64,000 nucleotides of DNA from Paralichthys olivaceus (Eukaryota; Chordata; Actinopteri; Pleuronectiformes; Paralichthyidae), in assembly GCF_024713975.1 (NCBI RefSeq), contig NC_091102.1:17819501-17883500 (forward strand), in the 5' to 3' direction. The translations under genes and the position numbers were made by a program. The notes beneath the pieces are model-generated. The model was given only the letters and a program-made list of their open reading frames with translations. It searched no databases and was not told the origin of the DNA. The stretch's first letter is position 1. Each line of letters begins with the position of its first letter. Shown here one piece after another: positions 27,427 through 40,770 of the stretch.

Positions 27427-29449
27427 ATGGCCAGCACAGAGGCAGAGACACCCAGCAAGAGGAAGAGGGGTGACAACAATGACACTGACACTTCCCCTAG
27501 TTCCGGAGGCCAATCATCCTCTGAAGGAAAGAGCAGATTCTCTTTCCTCATTGGCCACTACAGCAGAGGTAAGTTGTGTGAGAAAGAAAATAACTGTGCT
27601 CCTGTTTGCATGAAGCAAGATCCCAACAGATAACACTGTGTAGTTTGGTTTTGAATTCTGGATTAGGGTTAAAGTTAGGATTAGTCGACTATGGTTTTGC
27701 GATGTTTTAATATTCCTCTGTATCCACATTTAGCTGCATTTTTAATTTGCACTCAAATAAGAAAAATGAGATCTAACCCGTCACAGATTCAATATTTTTT
27801 CATGTTTATCTCAACTACAAACGTGTGTGTTTATGTGTTTGTGTGTAGCTGACTTCGATGACAAGTACCAGTTGCTTTACAAGATTAATAATAGAGGCTT
27901 AGGATCAGTCTATGCTGGTCAGAGAAATTCAGATTTTCAACCGGTAAGTGGAATCATATCTATTTTCACATCATTTACACAGTCACCATCCATACTTTCA
28001 CCATACTGTGCTGACCAAATGTACTGATATATGATTCTATCCTGCAGGTGGCGATCAAACACATGCCCAAACGAAATGAGAAAATTGGAACATTTGTGAG
28101 TAACTCAATCAAATGGATCATTTTCGATTTTTGTTGTTCTTATATTTCTGTAGTTGATGAGGAAAACACACACACACAGTTGCAGAAACACTAATATTGT
28201 ATTGTTTTCCATCAGGTCTTCGATGGGCAGAATCATCAAATCCCCTTGGAGGTGCTCGTCATGACGGCAGCAGCAGGTCCAGCAGGCTTGGCGGGCAAAT
28301 CTGCAGTTGTACAGTTTTTAGATTGGTACGATCTAGGTGATGAGATTTTCCTGGTCATGGAGAGACCGGTCCCCTGTGTCGACCTGTTTGACCACCTACA
28401 GGACAACTGTGGCCAACTGGACGAGCACAAGGCAAAGGTACTGAAGCAGTTTGAGTTGTCAGACATTTTTTAAGCTGCACTAGACTGCTTCTGAACCTGT
28501 CATCACTTTGAAACATTTCATTTGACTCCAACCAAAACTAGATTGAAACTCAATTTAAACATAAGTTCTTTAAACACCTATAGTTTCTTGAGCATTGATT
28601 TCTGGTGGGAAGCTCCAGGAAGCTTACTACATCAAACCTGTTTGATGAAAAGCTGCTACTTTGACAATAATCAGTGTAACTTCAGTCCCTTCTTCACCAC
28701 TCTAACTCATCTGTGTCTCTGTATTTCTGTTTCAGATCATCATGAAGCAGCTGGTGGAGGCAGCCATAGAGATGCACGCCATGAATATGTTCCATCGGGA
28801 CCTCAAATTGGAGAACATCCTGATCCAAACCACCTCTGATGGTCCTCGAGTGCGGATCATAAACTTTGGATGTGGCTGCTATGCAAAAGATACCCCTTAC
28901 CACTCTTTCTCTGGTACGGTTCTGTTGCTGCTCTTCATTCATCTGTTGATCTTTGTATTGATGACTTTCACTAAAGTCCCCACCTCTTCCCTTATCCTTT
29001 GTTTCTTTCTGTCTCCGTCTATTTTGCATACAGGAACCTATTCATGTGCTCCTCCAGAGTTTTTTACAACAAACAGTTACGAGGCCCTCCCCACCACAGT
29101 CTGGCAGTTGGGTGTGCTGCTGTTTGAGTTGGTGGATGGAAGCACACGATTTAACACCTGTGCCTTCATCCGCAGTGGGATGAAATTCAACAATGAGCTG
29201 TCCCATGGTAAAATCAGAGTAGCTTTGTTTTCGTATTAATAGTGTGCAGTTATAGTGTTCCTTCCATGTCGCAGTATATCAGTGCAGATTCCAGACTAAT
29301 CTTTCCTTTCTCTTCTGTCGTCTCTCTTCTCAGAGTGCCAGGATCTGTTGCGCATGTGTCTGGCTGTATATTCTGACAAACGTGCAACACTGGAGCGGAT
29401 ACGGGAGCACCCCTGGTTGTCATGTTCCTGTGTGAACTGTGACAAATGA
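27427..29449 (+). CDS. PIM-type serine/threonine kinase-like protein, NFG variant
   Basis: Seven exons join in frame by GT-AG introns: 27427-27568, 27849-27943, 28048-28095, 28216-28437, 28736-28913, 29034-29207 and 29334-29449, giving 324 aa. The order and motifs follow PIM kinases, a family strongly expanded in fish. A disordered Lys/Ser-rich head (1-45) precedes the kinase domain. Key positions are the glycine loop NNRGLGSVYAG (61-71), VAIK with Lys83, the helix-C Glu107, a PIM-type hinge MERPVP (143-148), and the catalytic loop HRDLKLEN with Asp191 and Asn196. DFG is replaced by NFG (Asn212), followed by PPE (235-237) and a C-lobe ending REHPWL and a Cys-rich tail. The first loop glycine is also replaced (Asn61). 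Asp191 and Lys83 are kept, so substrate positioning could survive while metal binding is probably weakened. The start ATG has a good context (ATAATGG). An in-frame ATG at 27331 would add 32 residues. All exons are open, so this looks like a living gene rather than a pseudogene. Confidence 0.85.
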
Positions 29450-29765
29450 ATTATGTCCAGTCTCATAAAGTCACTGATAAAGGATCATTTAGACTCAGGA
29501 GAGTGATCACACCAACAATTTGATTTCTTTGATCCACTGTGAAGAAAACATAGTTTAGTTTCAATTGGTTTTACAGCCTGCAGTCAAAGAGCTGATTCAA
29601 AACATCTTGTCTATTTTTTAGGCTCCTCCTCTTTGCATGCCCAAATCTATATCTCTGCAACTAATCATAAAGATAACAATTTCTTTAGAGGTGTAAGCAT
29701 CAGTATAGCTTTCACATGGTTAGAGTAAATGTATGGAACAGAAAATAAACATTAGCACAAAACAC
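29450..29765 (+). other. 3' UTR of the pim-like gene
   Basis: Noncoding sequence after the TGA at 29447-29449. An AATAAA in GAAAATAAACATTAG near 29743 suggests the transcript ends around 29765. Confidence 0.55.
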
Positions 29766-32640
29766 AAAATAATTTTTTTTTTTACAGTTTCTAAGATACA
29801 TTTTTTGGGGTGACTATCTCCTATGAAATCATGCAGATGTGGCTAAACATCTTGGCTTTGACGCATGATGGCATTTTCGAGTATGACATTAAGATTTTTC
29901 ATGCACTCAACTGTAAGGTCTTGGGGTCATTTTTCACAGACGGGCATACAAGCCTAATACACATACTCAATTTGCAGAGTGAGTTTTGTTTTTCATGCTT
30001 GTGAAAGTCATAACAAAACCCATGAGCTGGGCCTTACATTTTGGGAGGCAGGTGCTCAAGTAGAAATTGTACCATACACACACGAGGATGTTCAACACTG
30101 AAAAAATGGATTCTCTTCAAAAAATCTTAATGTATACAGAGAAGATAATCCTGATTTTACCAAGTCTACATTTATAGATTTATAGTACATATAGCAGCCT
30201 TTGCATGGTGTGCATCTTTTCATTTAATTTCTGGTAGACACAAAAGGGGACAAGTCAAGGAAAGGTAGCCTTTATGCTGCCCTGCTTGGTGCTCAACAAC
30301 AATACAGTCACATTTTCTTCAGTCCAGTAGAAGAAATAAATATAATGCACTATTAAGCAGATTGCTATTGAGCAATACTGAAGTCTGTTAGTATAACACT
30401 GTACAAGCAACGTGATGGTACACAGCCTGTCCGACGTCTCCATTTTCAAACATTTCATGCATCATAACATTTTCTCACTGGACAAAAGTGCACCTTTATA
30501 TATATTTTTATAAGTAAAAAAGACATCAAATTCATGTAATGCAAAATACTGTTATCTGTATTTGTAAGTTCAGGGGCTACAGCTTTATGCCTAATGCCTT
30601 TGAAAATTTCAGCCGTCAAAATCACAATTAATTGACTGTGTGATTCACTCATCAGTGTCTTTATTTATTCACCTATTATTTTGTACAGTGGGAACCAAGC
30701 CAACTGCATTGTGGCCACATTTAAGTATAGAAAATAATTTAACAGTGACTATTGGGGGTGAAAAGAGGTCACAAAAATCAATATTGGTACACATTTTTCT
30801 TTTCATTTTTATTGTATGTACCTGTATGCATCTTAAGTGTTATTGTATGCTAAAGAGAAGCAGATAGATATAGAAATAATTGTCCCAAGGATATGAAAAA
30901 GAACCTCAGCAGAATCACAGTGGTGACACGGCTGCACATGGACCACTGGTGGAGGGGGAAGTGAGAGTTGTGCTGTTGCTTAAGACACAGCAGTGACATA
31001 GCAGTGCCAGTATCTTCTCACTACATGTGAACCTTTATAATAATTCAAATCTAGTGCTAGAACAATAACACGTTTTGTATTTGGAGGGTGTACATCCACA
31101 ATACCAAAAACACAATTTATCCTCCCAAACCCTCATCCCCCTCAGAACTCATTGCACTCCTCTCTGTCAGTGTTTTACCTCATGTCTCTACAAAATACAA
31201 ATGTATAAAGTGATTCTCTTTTAATATGCACACAGAAGAAATATTTACATTCTCCTCACATAAAAACCTTAATATGCGAGGGATTGGACTGCTGTTGCAC
31301 AGGACATAGAATAACATGAAGTCTGTAGATGAGTAGAGTGATCTATATAGCAGTACAGTGGTGATAATAAACTTGTGCATGTAGGATGTAGGGATAAGCT
31401 CTAAGTAGGACAGTAGCTGTAACAGTCATCATAGTACAGACTGATTGGGTAAAACTGAAAATGTAACACTTTACAGTGTGTGTGCTTGCAAGAACGTGTA
31501 TGTGCATATGTTTTGTGTTCAAGTCAGACGGTCTGATCTTGTGGTGGAGAGAAAGAGCTCGCTGCAGTCTCCATGGAAACAGCCAAGTGGCAATGGAAGT
31601 GTGTGTCTTTATGTGGAACGTGTGTGAATCTGAAGAGAAAGACAGAGAATCCAGTTTTCTATTCTTTTCTATGCTGTTCTATTCTACTCAACCACATTTA
31701 CAGATGAACAGCCACAGTCATATGAGTAAAAATATTCAGTTTTTATAATAAAGAACATATAGAGCTGTGTCCGTCCTGTGATGAACTAGAAGCATTTCAT
31801 GGTTCTCTTTAGTACAATACATGCTGGGAGAAACCACATATGTTAAAAAAAAACCTCTGGCACATGGTTCCCTTTGGTCCTTGTCATCGTAGACCCTTTT
31901 AAAGTGATTACATGAAACTAGGCTACTTTATGGTGAGGTGGAGAAGTCAGATGTTTTCCAAAACAGCCCTAGAGCATGGGCTATTGGCTGAACATTGATG
32001 TACGTTGTATTTCGTCTCAAGGTGGATAGTGTTTTTTTGAGAAAATCCACATTAAAAAGTATATAAATGCTAATCTAATTCCTATCAGGGTAAAACTGTT
32101 AAACATCTGGTTTACTATAAATGTGTGTATAAACTTTGTTCTTTCTGTGACTGCAAGCATATGGCTGCCATCAGAAAGGCTCCCACTGTCTGACCTTGCC
32201 CCATGAACACCTGCAGCATGTGAAGAAAAATGATTATTCAGTAGACACAGAGAAATCAATTCTCAAATTAAGATCCCATCAACTTGCCGTCCAATCCAGT
32301 CAAGTGACCTCTTGAGAATGAATAAATCAGTAACCCAGTCAATCAGTTCACCACCTCTTGATTGCTTCCTACAAGTCTTCCAAAGCCTAAATCAATAGAA
32401 GCTTACGTCAAACAGGGTCAAACAACCCTGAAGACCTTTTTTTCAGTCTTTCTTTCATAATGTAGGGAAAGAATTACTGCCTGGATGCTTGGTGTATGAA
32501 TGTAACTACTTTGTTTCCCAACATGTGGTCACTGCAACATGACATAAAACATGTCTAATGCCAGGATTTTTTTCATCATAAACAGTCCCACCAATGATGT
32601 GGGAAAGGTTTGTGTATTTTGTTTTTCTGGTCACATTCAG
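29766..32640. other. Intergenic stretch
   Basis: No coding exon is recognised. The sequence is AT-rich with scattered short frames and no domain similarity. Confidence 0.5.
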
Positions 32641-32762
32641 TGGATAAACCCCACTCCAATCAAAGTGGTCAGCACCCAGATGCATCCTCAATGCATCCTG
32701 AGATCTGTGTCTTGAGATCCGATCACTCAAACATTTGGAGGTGGTCTGGGACGCATGTCACC
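32641..32762 (-). mobile_element. MITE, 'CAGACCTGG' family, copy C (fragment, reversed)
   Basis: The words GAGATCCGATCACTCAAAC and ACATTTGGAGGTGGTCTGGG match the reverse complement of the right part of copy A (8.79-8.85 kb). Only one end is present. Confidence 0.6.
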
Positions 32763-34400
32763 ACATTCTTTTTGCTTTGTAAATGCAAAAATGTCTTGTA
32801 TATATGAAGATTTGTGTGTTTGTGTGTGTAATGTTTGTAAAGGCATATCTCATGTGATATCTGATTTTTAGAATGCACTCATCCATTGGCAAACAACATA
32901 ATAAATCCCAAGGGTTTTTGGGAAGCAGGTCTTTAAAGTGACCACCAGCTGTGTGAGTAACTAATAAGTCACTCTGAGGGAAGCCTCTGTTTAGACCAGC
33001 TAACTGCAGACCTTGACTGTCAGAGTAACCCTGATATTTATAATCAAATGTTTCACAAACTTGTGACCGGATACGTTATGAAAAGAGAACTTGATGGAAA
33101 ATACTGTTGGCTACATGCTATTTCTCAACACACACAGGCACACACAGACACACACACACACACACACACATGTTTCTTTTCTATTGATTGATCAGATCCT
33201 TATCTGTCTCTTTGACCTCCAGCTCAAACAAACAAGGAAACCATCACTTTATCCTCCTTCACTGGACATGAAAAGGGTGTAATATTACTGTGTAATAGTA
33301 CAATATAAATGATAACCTTGATAAAAATATAAACTTCTTAAATGAGCTTACCCACAACATGTCTAAGATATGTCCCTGAAAAGCATGCACGTCATTTATA
33401 TTAGTAGTTTTCCATACTTTATAGCTAAATAAAATAACGATAAAAATAAAGTTAATACATTTAAATATGAGAGATTTGTCCACTTGAGCATGAGAGAGGA
33501 TTTTATACTGAATTATTATAGTTAAACTTTCCTTTTTTTTTTACATGAATAATGTCCTGACTCACTTCACTGTCATGACATGAACAGTTGCTGTCGTTGC
33601 ATGCATTGTCTGACATTATGAAAATCGAATGGGTCTATATTTTTTACAAGCTTCAGGGTGTGTGGCTCACTGTCACGCAGCCATGGCTTCCTGTGACACT
33701 GCTGGGTGTAAGAATTAACATAACTAGTCAGGAAGTTAAAATGGCTGCATTTTTTAAGCTATTGAGAGGTTAACTAACTCACCACTGGAGGAACATGCAG
33801 CAGTGACCCAGAAAAGAGGATCAAGTGGTGTAGATTGTAACCTCGGAATGTGAACTACTATCAGCTGAAACCTTCTCTGCATCCTTCACCTGTTGCTTGT
33901 TTCCTCCCAGTTTATTTAACATGAATTCATTCAATGTGAGGGTCTCTGTTTGTGCTATACATGGTGTTCTCACTGAGAAATATATATCTGAAGAATGTAC
34001 TGCTGATCTTCGTTTGTTTAATAATTCATTGATGTATGGATGGATTAATATGAAGCTGATTTAACCTTAGAAACATAGCGACACACAGAACCATGTTTCA
34101 TACCCCACCCCACCCCCTAATTAATGCTATTGTCTCCCCCTGAATTAGGAAGGGATCATTTGACAGGACTATCCCTTTAAAGCAGTCCGCTACACAGGGG
34201 GAGAGTCCATTTCTGTAAAAAGGGGGCACTCTTAAAATGCTTCCTTAGGTTTCAGGACTGTAACACAAACAAATACACTATGATGGAAAAAAATGTACAC
34301 TAGCAACTAGTTGAAAAGCAGATAGCAAACTGTTACTGAAAGAACAACATTTAATCGTTTTCAATTTAAACAGAAACCGCGGTCCACCCCTCTGGGGCTT
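32763..34400. other. Intergenic stretch upstream of mras
   Basis: Contains a CA-rich simple repeat at about 33131-33171. No exon is recognised. Confidence 0.5.
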
Positions 34401-34603
34401 GTCTATTTATAGCATCAGCTGTTGCAATACAAAGATTAGCTCCTCTGCGTATCGCTCCGCAGATGTGGGGAGCTCACTCCCAGCGGCTGCGACAGGGCGG
34501 CGGGGATTTGATGCCGAGACGCGGCCGGAGATGAAGAGGGACGTGTCGGTGTGAGGAGGACGGTTCTTTGTGTGTTAGCGGTCAGCGGGAGCCCCACGGA
34601 GCG
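34400..34603 (+). promoter_or_regulatory. mras: Candidate mras promoter and noncoding first exon
   Basis: A TATA-like TCTATTTATAGCAT sits at about 34400-34413. It is followed by a GC- and CpG-rich block (34440-34660) unlike its surroundings. A consensus donor GAGCG|GTGAGTGG ends a would-be exon at 34603. The next plus-strand gene is mras, whose first coding exon has an acceptor and 56 bases of 5' UTR, so a noncoding exon upstream is required. The link to mras is inferred from position and strand. The transcription start, about 34435, is estimated from the TATA-like box. Confidence 0.5.
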
Positions 34604-35199
34604 GTGAGTGGTCTGAGGCGGTCGTGGATGCAGCGGAGGCAACACCTTAATGACCAAACTAGTCTGAGAATACCAACAACTTAGTGCGGTGCAGCTAACT
34701 GTCATTATTTCCTCCAATGACAAGAGGCTAACTGCCTGTTAGCTTGTTTTAATCAAGCTGATGGACGACTGCGAGGCGCCTTTTGTTCCTGCTGCGAACT
34801 TGAAGAGAGGGATGAAGCAGAAATCCGTTATTCAGGGGCGGCTACTGTCGGTCCTCTGTTCGGCCTCGTTCAAACACACACACACACTCACTCACAGAGA
34901 GAGAGAGAGAGACAGAGACACAGAGACACATAGAAAGAGACGGGCCTTGCCTCTGTGTGTGAAACGTCTTCCCGTTGGGACGAAGCAAAAACCCAGTGCT
35001 GGAAATGAATGCTAAACCTCTCGCTGTGTACATGTATTTACATGTACGTGTTTTAATGCACCTTTCACAGCTGTATACACACGGTGGTGTCCAGCTGTGA
35101 TGGAGGGGGTGTGCAGATGAAACAGCTGGGCACGAGAGAACAGAGAGATTCTTTATCTATCAAATCATAGGATGAGATCATTCAGAAGCACCAGTCAGT

Positions 35200-35200
<1 letters not shown>

Positions 35201-35247
<47 letters not shown>
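35201..35247. repeat. (CA)n microsatellite
   Basis: About 23 CA units. Confidence 0.97.
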
Positions 35248-35250
<3 letters not shown>

Positions 35251-36087
35251 CATCACTATTAATAGCCAAGTGAAATCACCAGATAATTTGGCTGTCTGGG
35301 GACAGATATGCCTTTATCCCTCCACCACAACTTAATGGAAATGTCAAACACTGCTGCTGCTGATGACGTTGCTCGTGAGCATGTTGTTTCACAATTTTCC
35401 TCTGGCTTAATTGTGACCTTTGACCAGGGGGAAATGACCATGTGGATGATGCGTTGAGGCTGAGTTTGGTGTGGGTGGTTTATTAAATAGCGTTTCCCAT
35501 AAGGTTCAGCTTGTATGTGTGTCATCTCACCATTTGACACTGATATTTCACATTCGGTTGTTGGTTGGTCTGCAGTGTAGAAAAGCTGGCTTGTGACCAC
35601 AAGGTTGCACGTTTAGTCATTTGGCAGCTCTGATAAAACTGGGCAACAAAAATAAATTAGAAATGATGGATGATGTTTTGCTCATTACATGAGTTACCTT
35701 GGGGCAAAGGCAAAGCAATTATCCAATGGAGTGCTCAAGAGCAAAAAGATAAGATATTTTACCTTTCTAGTGTTATTGTTTGTAACTGTATGATAAGTTA
35801 TTGGGGTATGAACGATACCAGGATAAATAATTTTGATGCAGTATATACAACATATTTATTTCAAACCTCATTTTTTAAAAATGTAATTCAGAACTTGGAT
35901 AATACATAAATAACATGTAACTATAACGTAACAATGTCTGAACAATGTTTAATTTCTTTTGATAGTCCCTGTTTTTATTGAATTTGATCTTGAGTTTATT
36001 TGTCAAACAGAATAGAATGTGAGAACATGTGTGGGTTTGAGGGGATAGTTTCTGTTGCCAAGGTGAAGGGTTTCAATGGATTGAGCA

Positions 36088-36369
36088 TTAAAGGCCCAGT
36101 GTGTAAGATTTAGGTGAAAGGGATCTATTGGCAGAAATTTAATGTAGAATAATCCTCATGATGTTTTCACAAGTTTGTTTAATCTAAATTGTATGAATTG
36201 TAGTTTTCTTTACCCCAGAAAAGGCCCTTTATATTTAAATACTTTACATTTACATGGAGGGGTCCTCTCTACGGAGGCTGCCATGTTTGAGGGTGAGGTG
36301 AGGGGTGTTCAGCTGCAACATGAAACTTCAACAATAGATGTCACAAAATTCTACACACTGTAACTTTAA
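36088..36369 (+). mobile_element. TTAA-bounded MITE, copy 2 (both ends present)
   Basis: The left end TTAAAGGCCCAGTGTGTAAG and the right end CTACACACTGTAACTTTAA are inverted complements over about 20 bases. Each is bounded by TTAA (36088-36091 and 36366-36369). The element is 282 bases with no coding capacity. It lacks the central GGCCAGACTGGACAAAC block found in copies 1 and 3, so it is an internal deletion variant. TTAA boundaries fit piggyBac-type insertion, but the TTAA could also simply belong to the TIR. Confidence 0.82.
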
Positions 36370-39300
36370 GTATATACTCAGGTATCCTTCACTTATAAAT
36401 GTGCATGACAGTTGCTTTACATTATGTTAACTGATTGTAATAAAGAAGTAATACTGTTGTAATATTAAGCAATCTTTAGGAAAATTTCATGCAGGTCCAC
36501 ATAGTGTGATGTCTCCAGGTTACATGAATGGGCTTTCAGGATATTGTATGTTTTCAGCTTCATTCAAAGTGCATTAAGAAATGTTTACCACTGTACCTCA
36601 CTCAAAATGTATATGTCAATGACTGCAGTCAGCTGTGTCTAGTACATATGAGACAAACCAAGCGGTACTCCTTAGGTTATGTGGTTGTTTTCATTCAGAA
36701 ATTTGTATCTTACAGTCAACTTTGTTATTCTTAATAAAAGTGATCTAAGCACACGGTCAAATGCGTAGGGTGCAAGTATCTTTAGAGTGGGTCAAGATCC
36801 ATATTTGCTATTTTATTGGTAGAAAAAATTCTGTTGCACCAGGTTCATGAAACAAACCAATCACAGTGCCATTTCCTATTCTCATTATAAGCCAGGGCAA
36901 ATTGTTATTAAAATGGTGGATAGCCGACAAGCCGACCATCTGTGTTTTTAAATGCCACTGCACCTGCCTGAGTGTATATATTACTACTCTGATAATGTCC
37001 CCTTAAAATAGGAGCCCAAATCAAATTTTTCTATAGTTGGCTGATATGAGCCTTTCACAGACAAAACAGTATTGATGTTCATGTTTGCTGATATGCGCTG
37101 ATAAAAAACTTTTATTTTACAGAAGAAAATATGCTCATTCATATTTACATTTTATGTTAAAATGCTTTACGTAAAAACGATACATTATATATATATATAT
37201 ATATTATACATATATTATATTACACATTATGTATATAATTTTATTATATCTAAAGTTATTTAAAATAAAGTGTGTTTAAACTGAAAATATCAAGCCTCGG
37301 GTACATTTCTTTTTATAACAACATCTTAACAATCATTGTCATTTCTTTAATATATATATGGGCTGACATGTCAGAAATTATTTTATTCATTGATATTAGT
37401 TTTGGTGTCGGCCACCACAAATCCTTGTTGTTTGGGCTCTATTTAAAATGTTTAGTTTTCACTTTCCACAGCCTCAACAAAGTGCCTGACCACACCTCAT
37501 GTTAAGACTAACACGGGCATGGACCAAAACATGTTTGCAATTCAAAATAGGTGAGGGTGAAACTAGTAACAACAGATGTACCACTTCTTGTGGACTGTAA
37601 GATAGGGTTCATTGTGTTCAAATCCATACCTCATTACTTTGCTCTTTCGCCAAATGCAAATGGAAATTAGTTGTTTACATAAAACAAGCCTTTTAGAATG
37701 CAATCAGTGTTAAGTAAGGTCAGATGTCTAAATGCCCCTAGTATTATGTATGATAATTGTGTGTGAATTGAAGCCTCATTTACAGAGAAATTCTTAAAAG
37801 CAACGGTGCACTATAAAAAAGACATCATTGCAGTATTTTACTAAATTAATTCAGTGCTGTGAGACTGAAAACTGTCAAGTTAGTCATCAGTGATGACCCA
37901 CCATCATGTGATCAGCTGCAGAGCCTTTTATTTAGCTAGTTGTACTTTGTTCTCTCTGCCAAATGTTGCACAAGGTGCTAAAGATCTGGGCGTAAAGTCT
38001 GTCATCACTGAAGGAATGTAACAACATCATTTTCTGGACTAAATTAACTTAATATGAAGTATTATAAAGCATGTTTTCTATTTGTGACTTCCTGTTTCAC
38101 ATAGACAGAAACTAGACAAGTTGTTGAAGAAGAGTCCTGAATACACAGGATCATTACAAGAGCCTGCACAAGTAATAAAATGGGCAGATTATATCTTATA
38201 TGTTTATTTCATAGTACTTATGTGTAGGTGATATTAGAGGTGTTATATTATATAACAGAAAACAGCTCTAAAGTTAATTTGGTGGTGTAATATTATATAT
38301 TTATCATTTTACTACATTAAAAATGACTACCCATACTGGTTTGGAAATGTTTGAGTGCATTTGTATTTCCCTCAGTTCTCTCATGCCTTGAATGTGAACT
38401 GTTGCTTCTACTTCAGTTGTCATAATGACAAAAAACTGTGTTTGTACTAATATTCAAAACCATGTTCCTACAAAACGCCAGAGTTACAACATTGAGAGAA
38501 AAGTACTTGTTGATTTAGAAATTATATCATATATACCAGCTAAAAAATTAGTTCCGCTCACAATCCAATTAAAAAAACAAAGGTACATTGTGAACTCAGT
38601 GAACTTGTGTCTCAACACCTCCTTTTGAATGATCAAGTGTGAGTGTTGATATCAGAGCTACAGTACAGTGTGTACTGTGTCCCTCCTTATTCCTGTTCTG
38701 TGAGTTTTGCAGCCGCTTTGTTCCCATGTGAAGAGGGAAGTCTCTTTATCCTTTCCCAAGGCAGCAACTCACCCCTACTCAAGAGCCCAAAGAGCCCTTA
38801 ATGGTGTCATTGTGAGGACAAATACAAGGTTTAAAGCACACTCACTTCAGCTGTTTTATGTAATTGCACACATTAGGTAGTCATATGTCAGTGTAGACAG
38901 GTGTGCTGAAAATTTACAGGATACATCAATAGTTGATGCCCTTCATTAGTCTTGTAGCTGTATCAGTGGATTTATCCATAGCCACAGAGACCAGCTGTAG
39001 ATAAGGAATTGAACACACAAAAGAATCCTGTACATCTTTGCAGTCCTGTTGACATGTCACACTGTTAAATGTCCAATGTTTGGTAAAATTACACCAAATT
39101 ACTTCACACATTAGCTGTGACATGTTAGTACCAGTGTGGTGGTGGAACGTGAACATTTTTAAATGAAGATGTCTGATCAATAAACATTGAGTTTGTTACA
39201 AGGAGAGTCATGTGTGAATCTAGAGTATATAAAGATGGATGACATGACAGCTCTCCAAAAGAGAAGCCAAAGCATCTTGGTAGCCGACTGGTGGCTGGGT

Positions 39301-40589
39301 TCATCATAGGTCCTAAACCCTGCTTCCTCTGTGTTAATGGATTGGATATGGACCAGACAAATAAATCAAAATACAAACCTACTTTTCTCAAAGATGGTGT
39401 CTGTCATTTAAAGTTGCTCTTATTCACTTTTTAGACATGTCCAAGTGTTCATTTTGCAGGCAAGTTTAGTTTGAATTACTTTTTTGATGGGCTGAATGTC
39501 TTGATTGACAGCTGAGACTGACTCATGCTTGGTTGAGCACATGTATCATCGGGACCGTTAATACAGTCTATGGTGTGGATAATTTTGATTCATCAATCAG
39601 GACGCGATTGTATGGGTCAGAATTATGAGAGTGGAGATTTCCAACTTGTCCTCCCAGTTTTATGTGTTGGAATGTGCTGGTTTGATGTGAATTTAAGGTC
39701 AAAACCTGGAGGAAAACACTCAGTGTAGACCCAGCCTGAGTGTTGTGCACAATGCTAAAAGTATTTACTGTGCAGCCTTGGTTGGCATGCTGAATTTTTG
39801 TGGTTTGTAAAGCCATATAGCTGCCGCATTGGTTATATGACTAACTTTGGTTGGACACATAGTAAATTTCCTTTAGTAAGTTTCCACTCCCAAAGGAATC
39901 TGGTCCAAACTGGTGTCTATTATTTTAGTCTCACAGAATGAAACCCACTGTGTTTTCAGAGAACTGAGTACCCCACCAAAGAGACTTGCAGGGGGAAATG
40001 CTGACACACCCTACAAGGTTGTGACCTGACTTGGCTTCAGAGAGACCTGTGTGAAAACCATAACAGGTAGTGGGTTTTGTGATTTCACAGTGCTTCTATA
40101 GCTGTTGTAGTGGTTTTTCTGTACAGTGTTGGAAAACCTCTGATTAGAATGATGCCCGTTATATATTTTTTGACTTTCTGACAGCATCACAACTAACACA
40201 CAGAAGACGCTTTTTGACTTCAGGCATTTGGCTTCTTGGGCTTCAAATTCTTTGCCCAACCTGGCAGACTGACTGTTGCAGACTGATTGATAGGCTGGCT
40301 AGCTTTGGAAAGGAAGGAAACATCTTCCTTCCCTCCTTTGTGCTGGGCAGGAAAGGATGGACTTCAGCCAGATGACAGCTGTTTCCTGGTGGATGAGGGA
40401 GGAATGGGTGTCTGTGTGGGTGGGAGTTAGTTTGTTATGCTTGCAGTTTGGGAATATATGTTTGTTTTTGTTTTTTTGCTTTTGACTGTTGCAACAGTTT
40501 GATAAAATCTATAAATCTGAAGGTTTCACAGTAAGGTTGGTCTATTTCAGATTTGTATCAACAATGTTAAAGGCTTGACTAAAATAATT

Positions 40590-40770
40590 AGCTCTGCCAA
40601 GGAGATTATTTTTTTATTTGTATTTTGTTGGTTTAGCAGCAGAATAACACAAACACTACTGAACAGATTTCCATGAAACTTGTATGGTGCATGGTCAAAG
40701 AATGGACGGACTAAAATGTTGTCCAATCAAAAGAGGTGATCTTGGTCTTGATCAAAAGAACCACAAACCA
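40590..40770 (+). repeat. Old teleost interspersed repeat (short copy)
   Basis: GTTGGTTTAGCAGCAGAATA, ACACAAACACTACTGAACAG and TTTCCATGAAACTTGTATGG align with the repeat at 12.08 kb. Confidence 0.55.
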
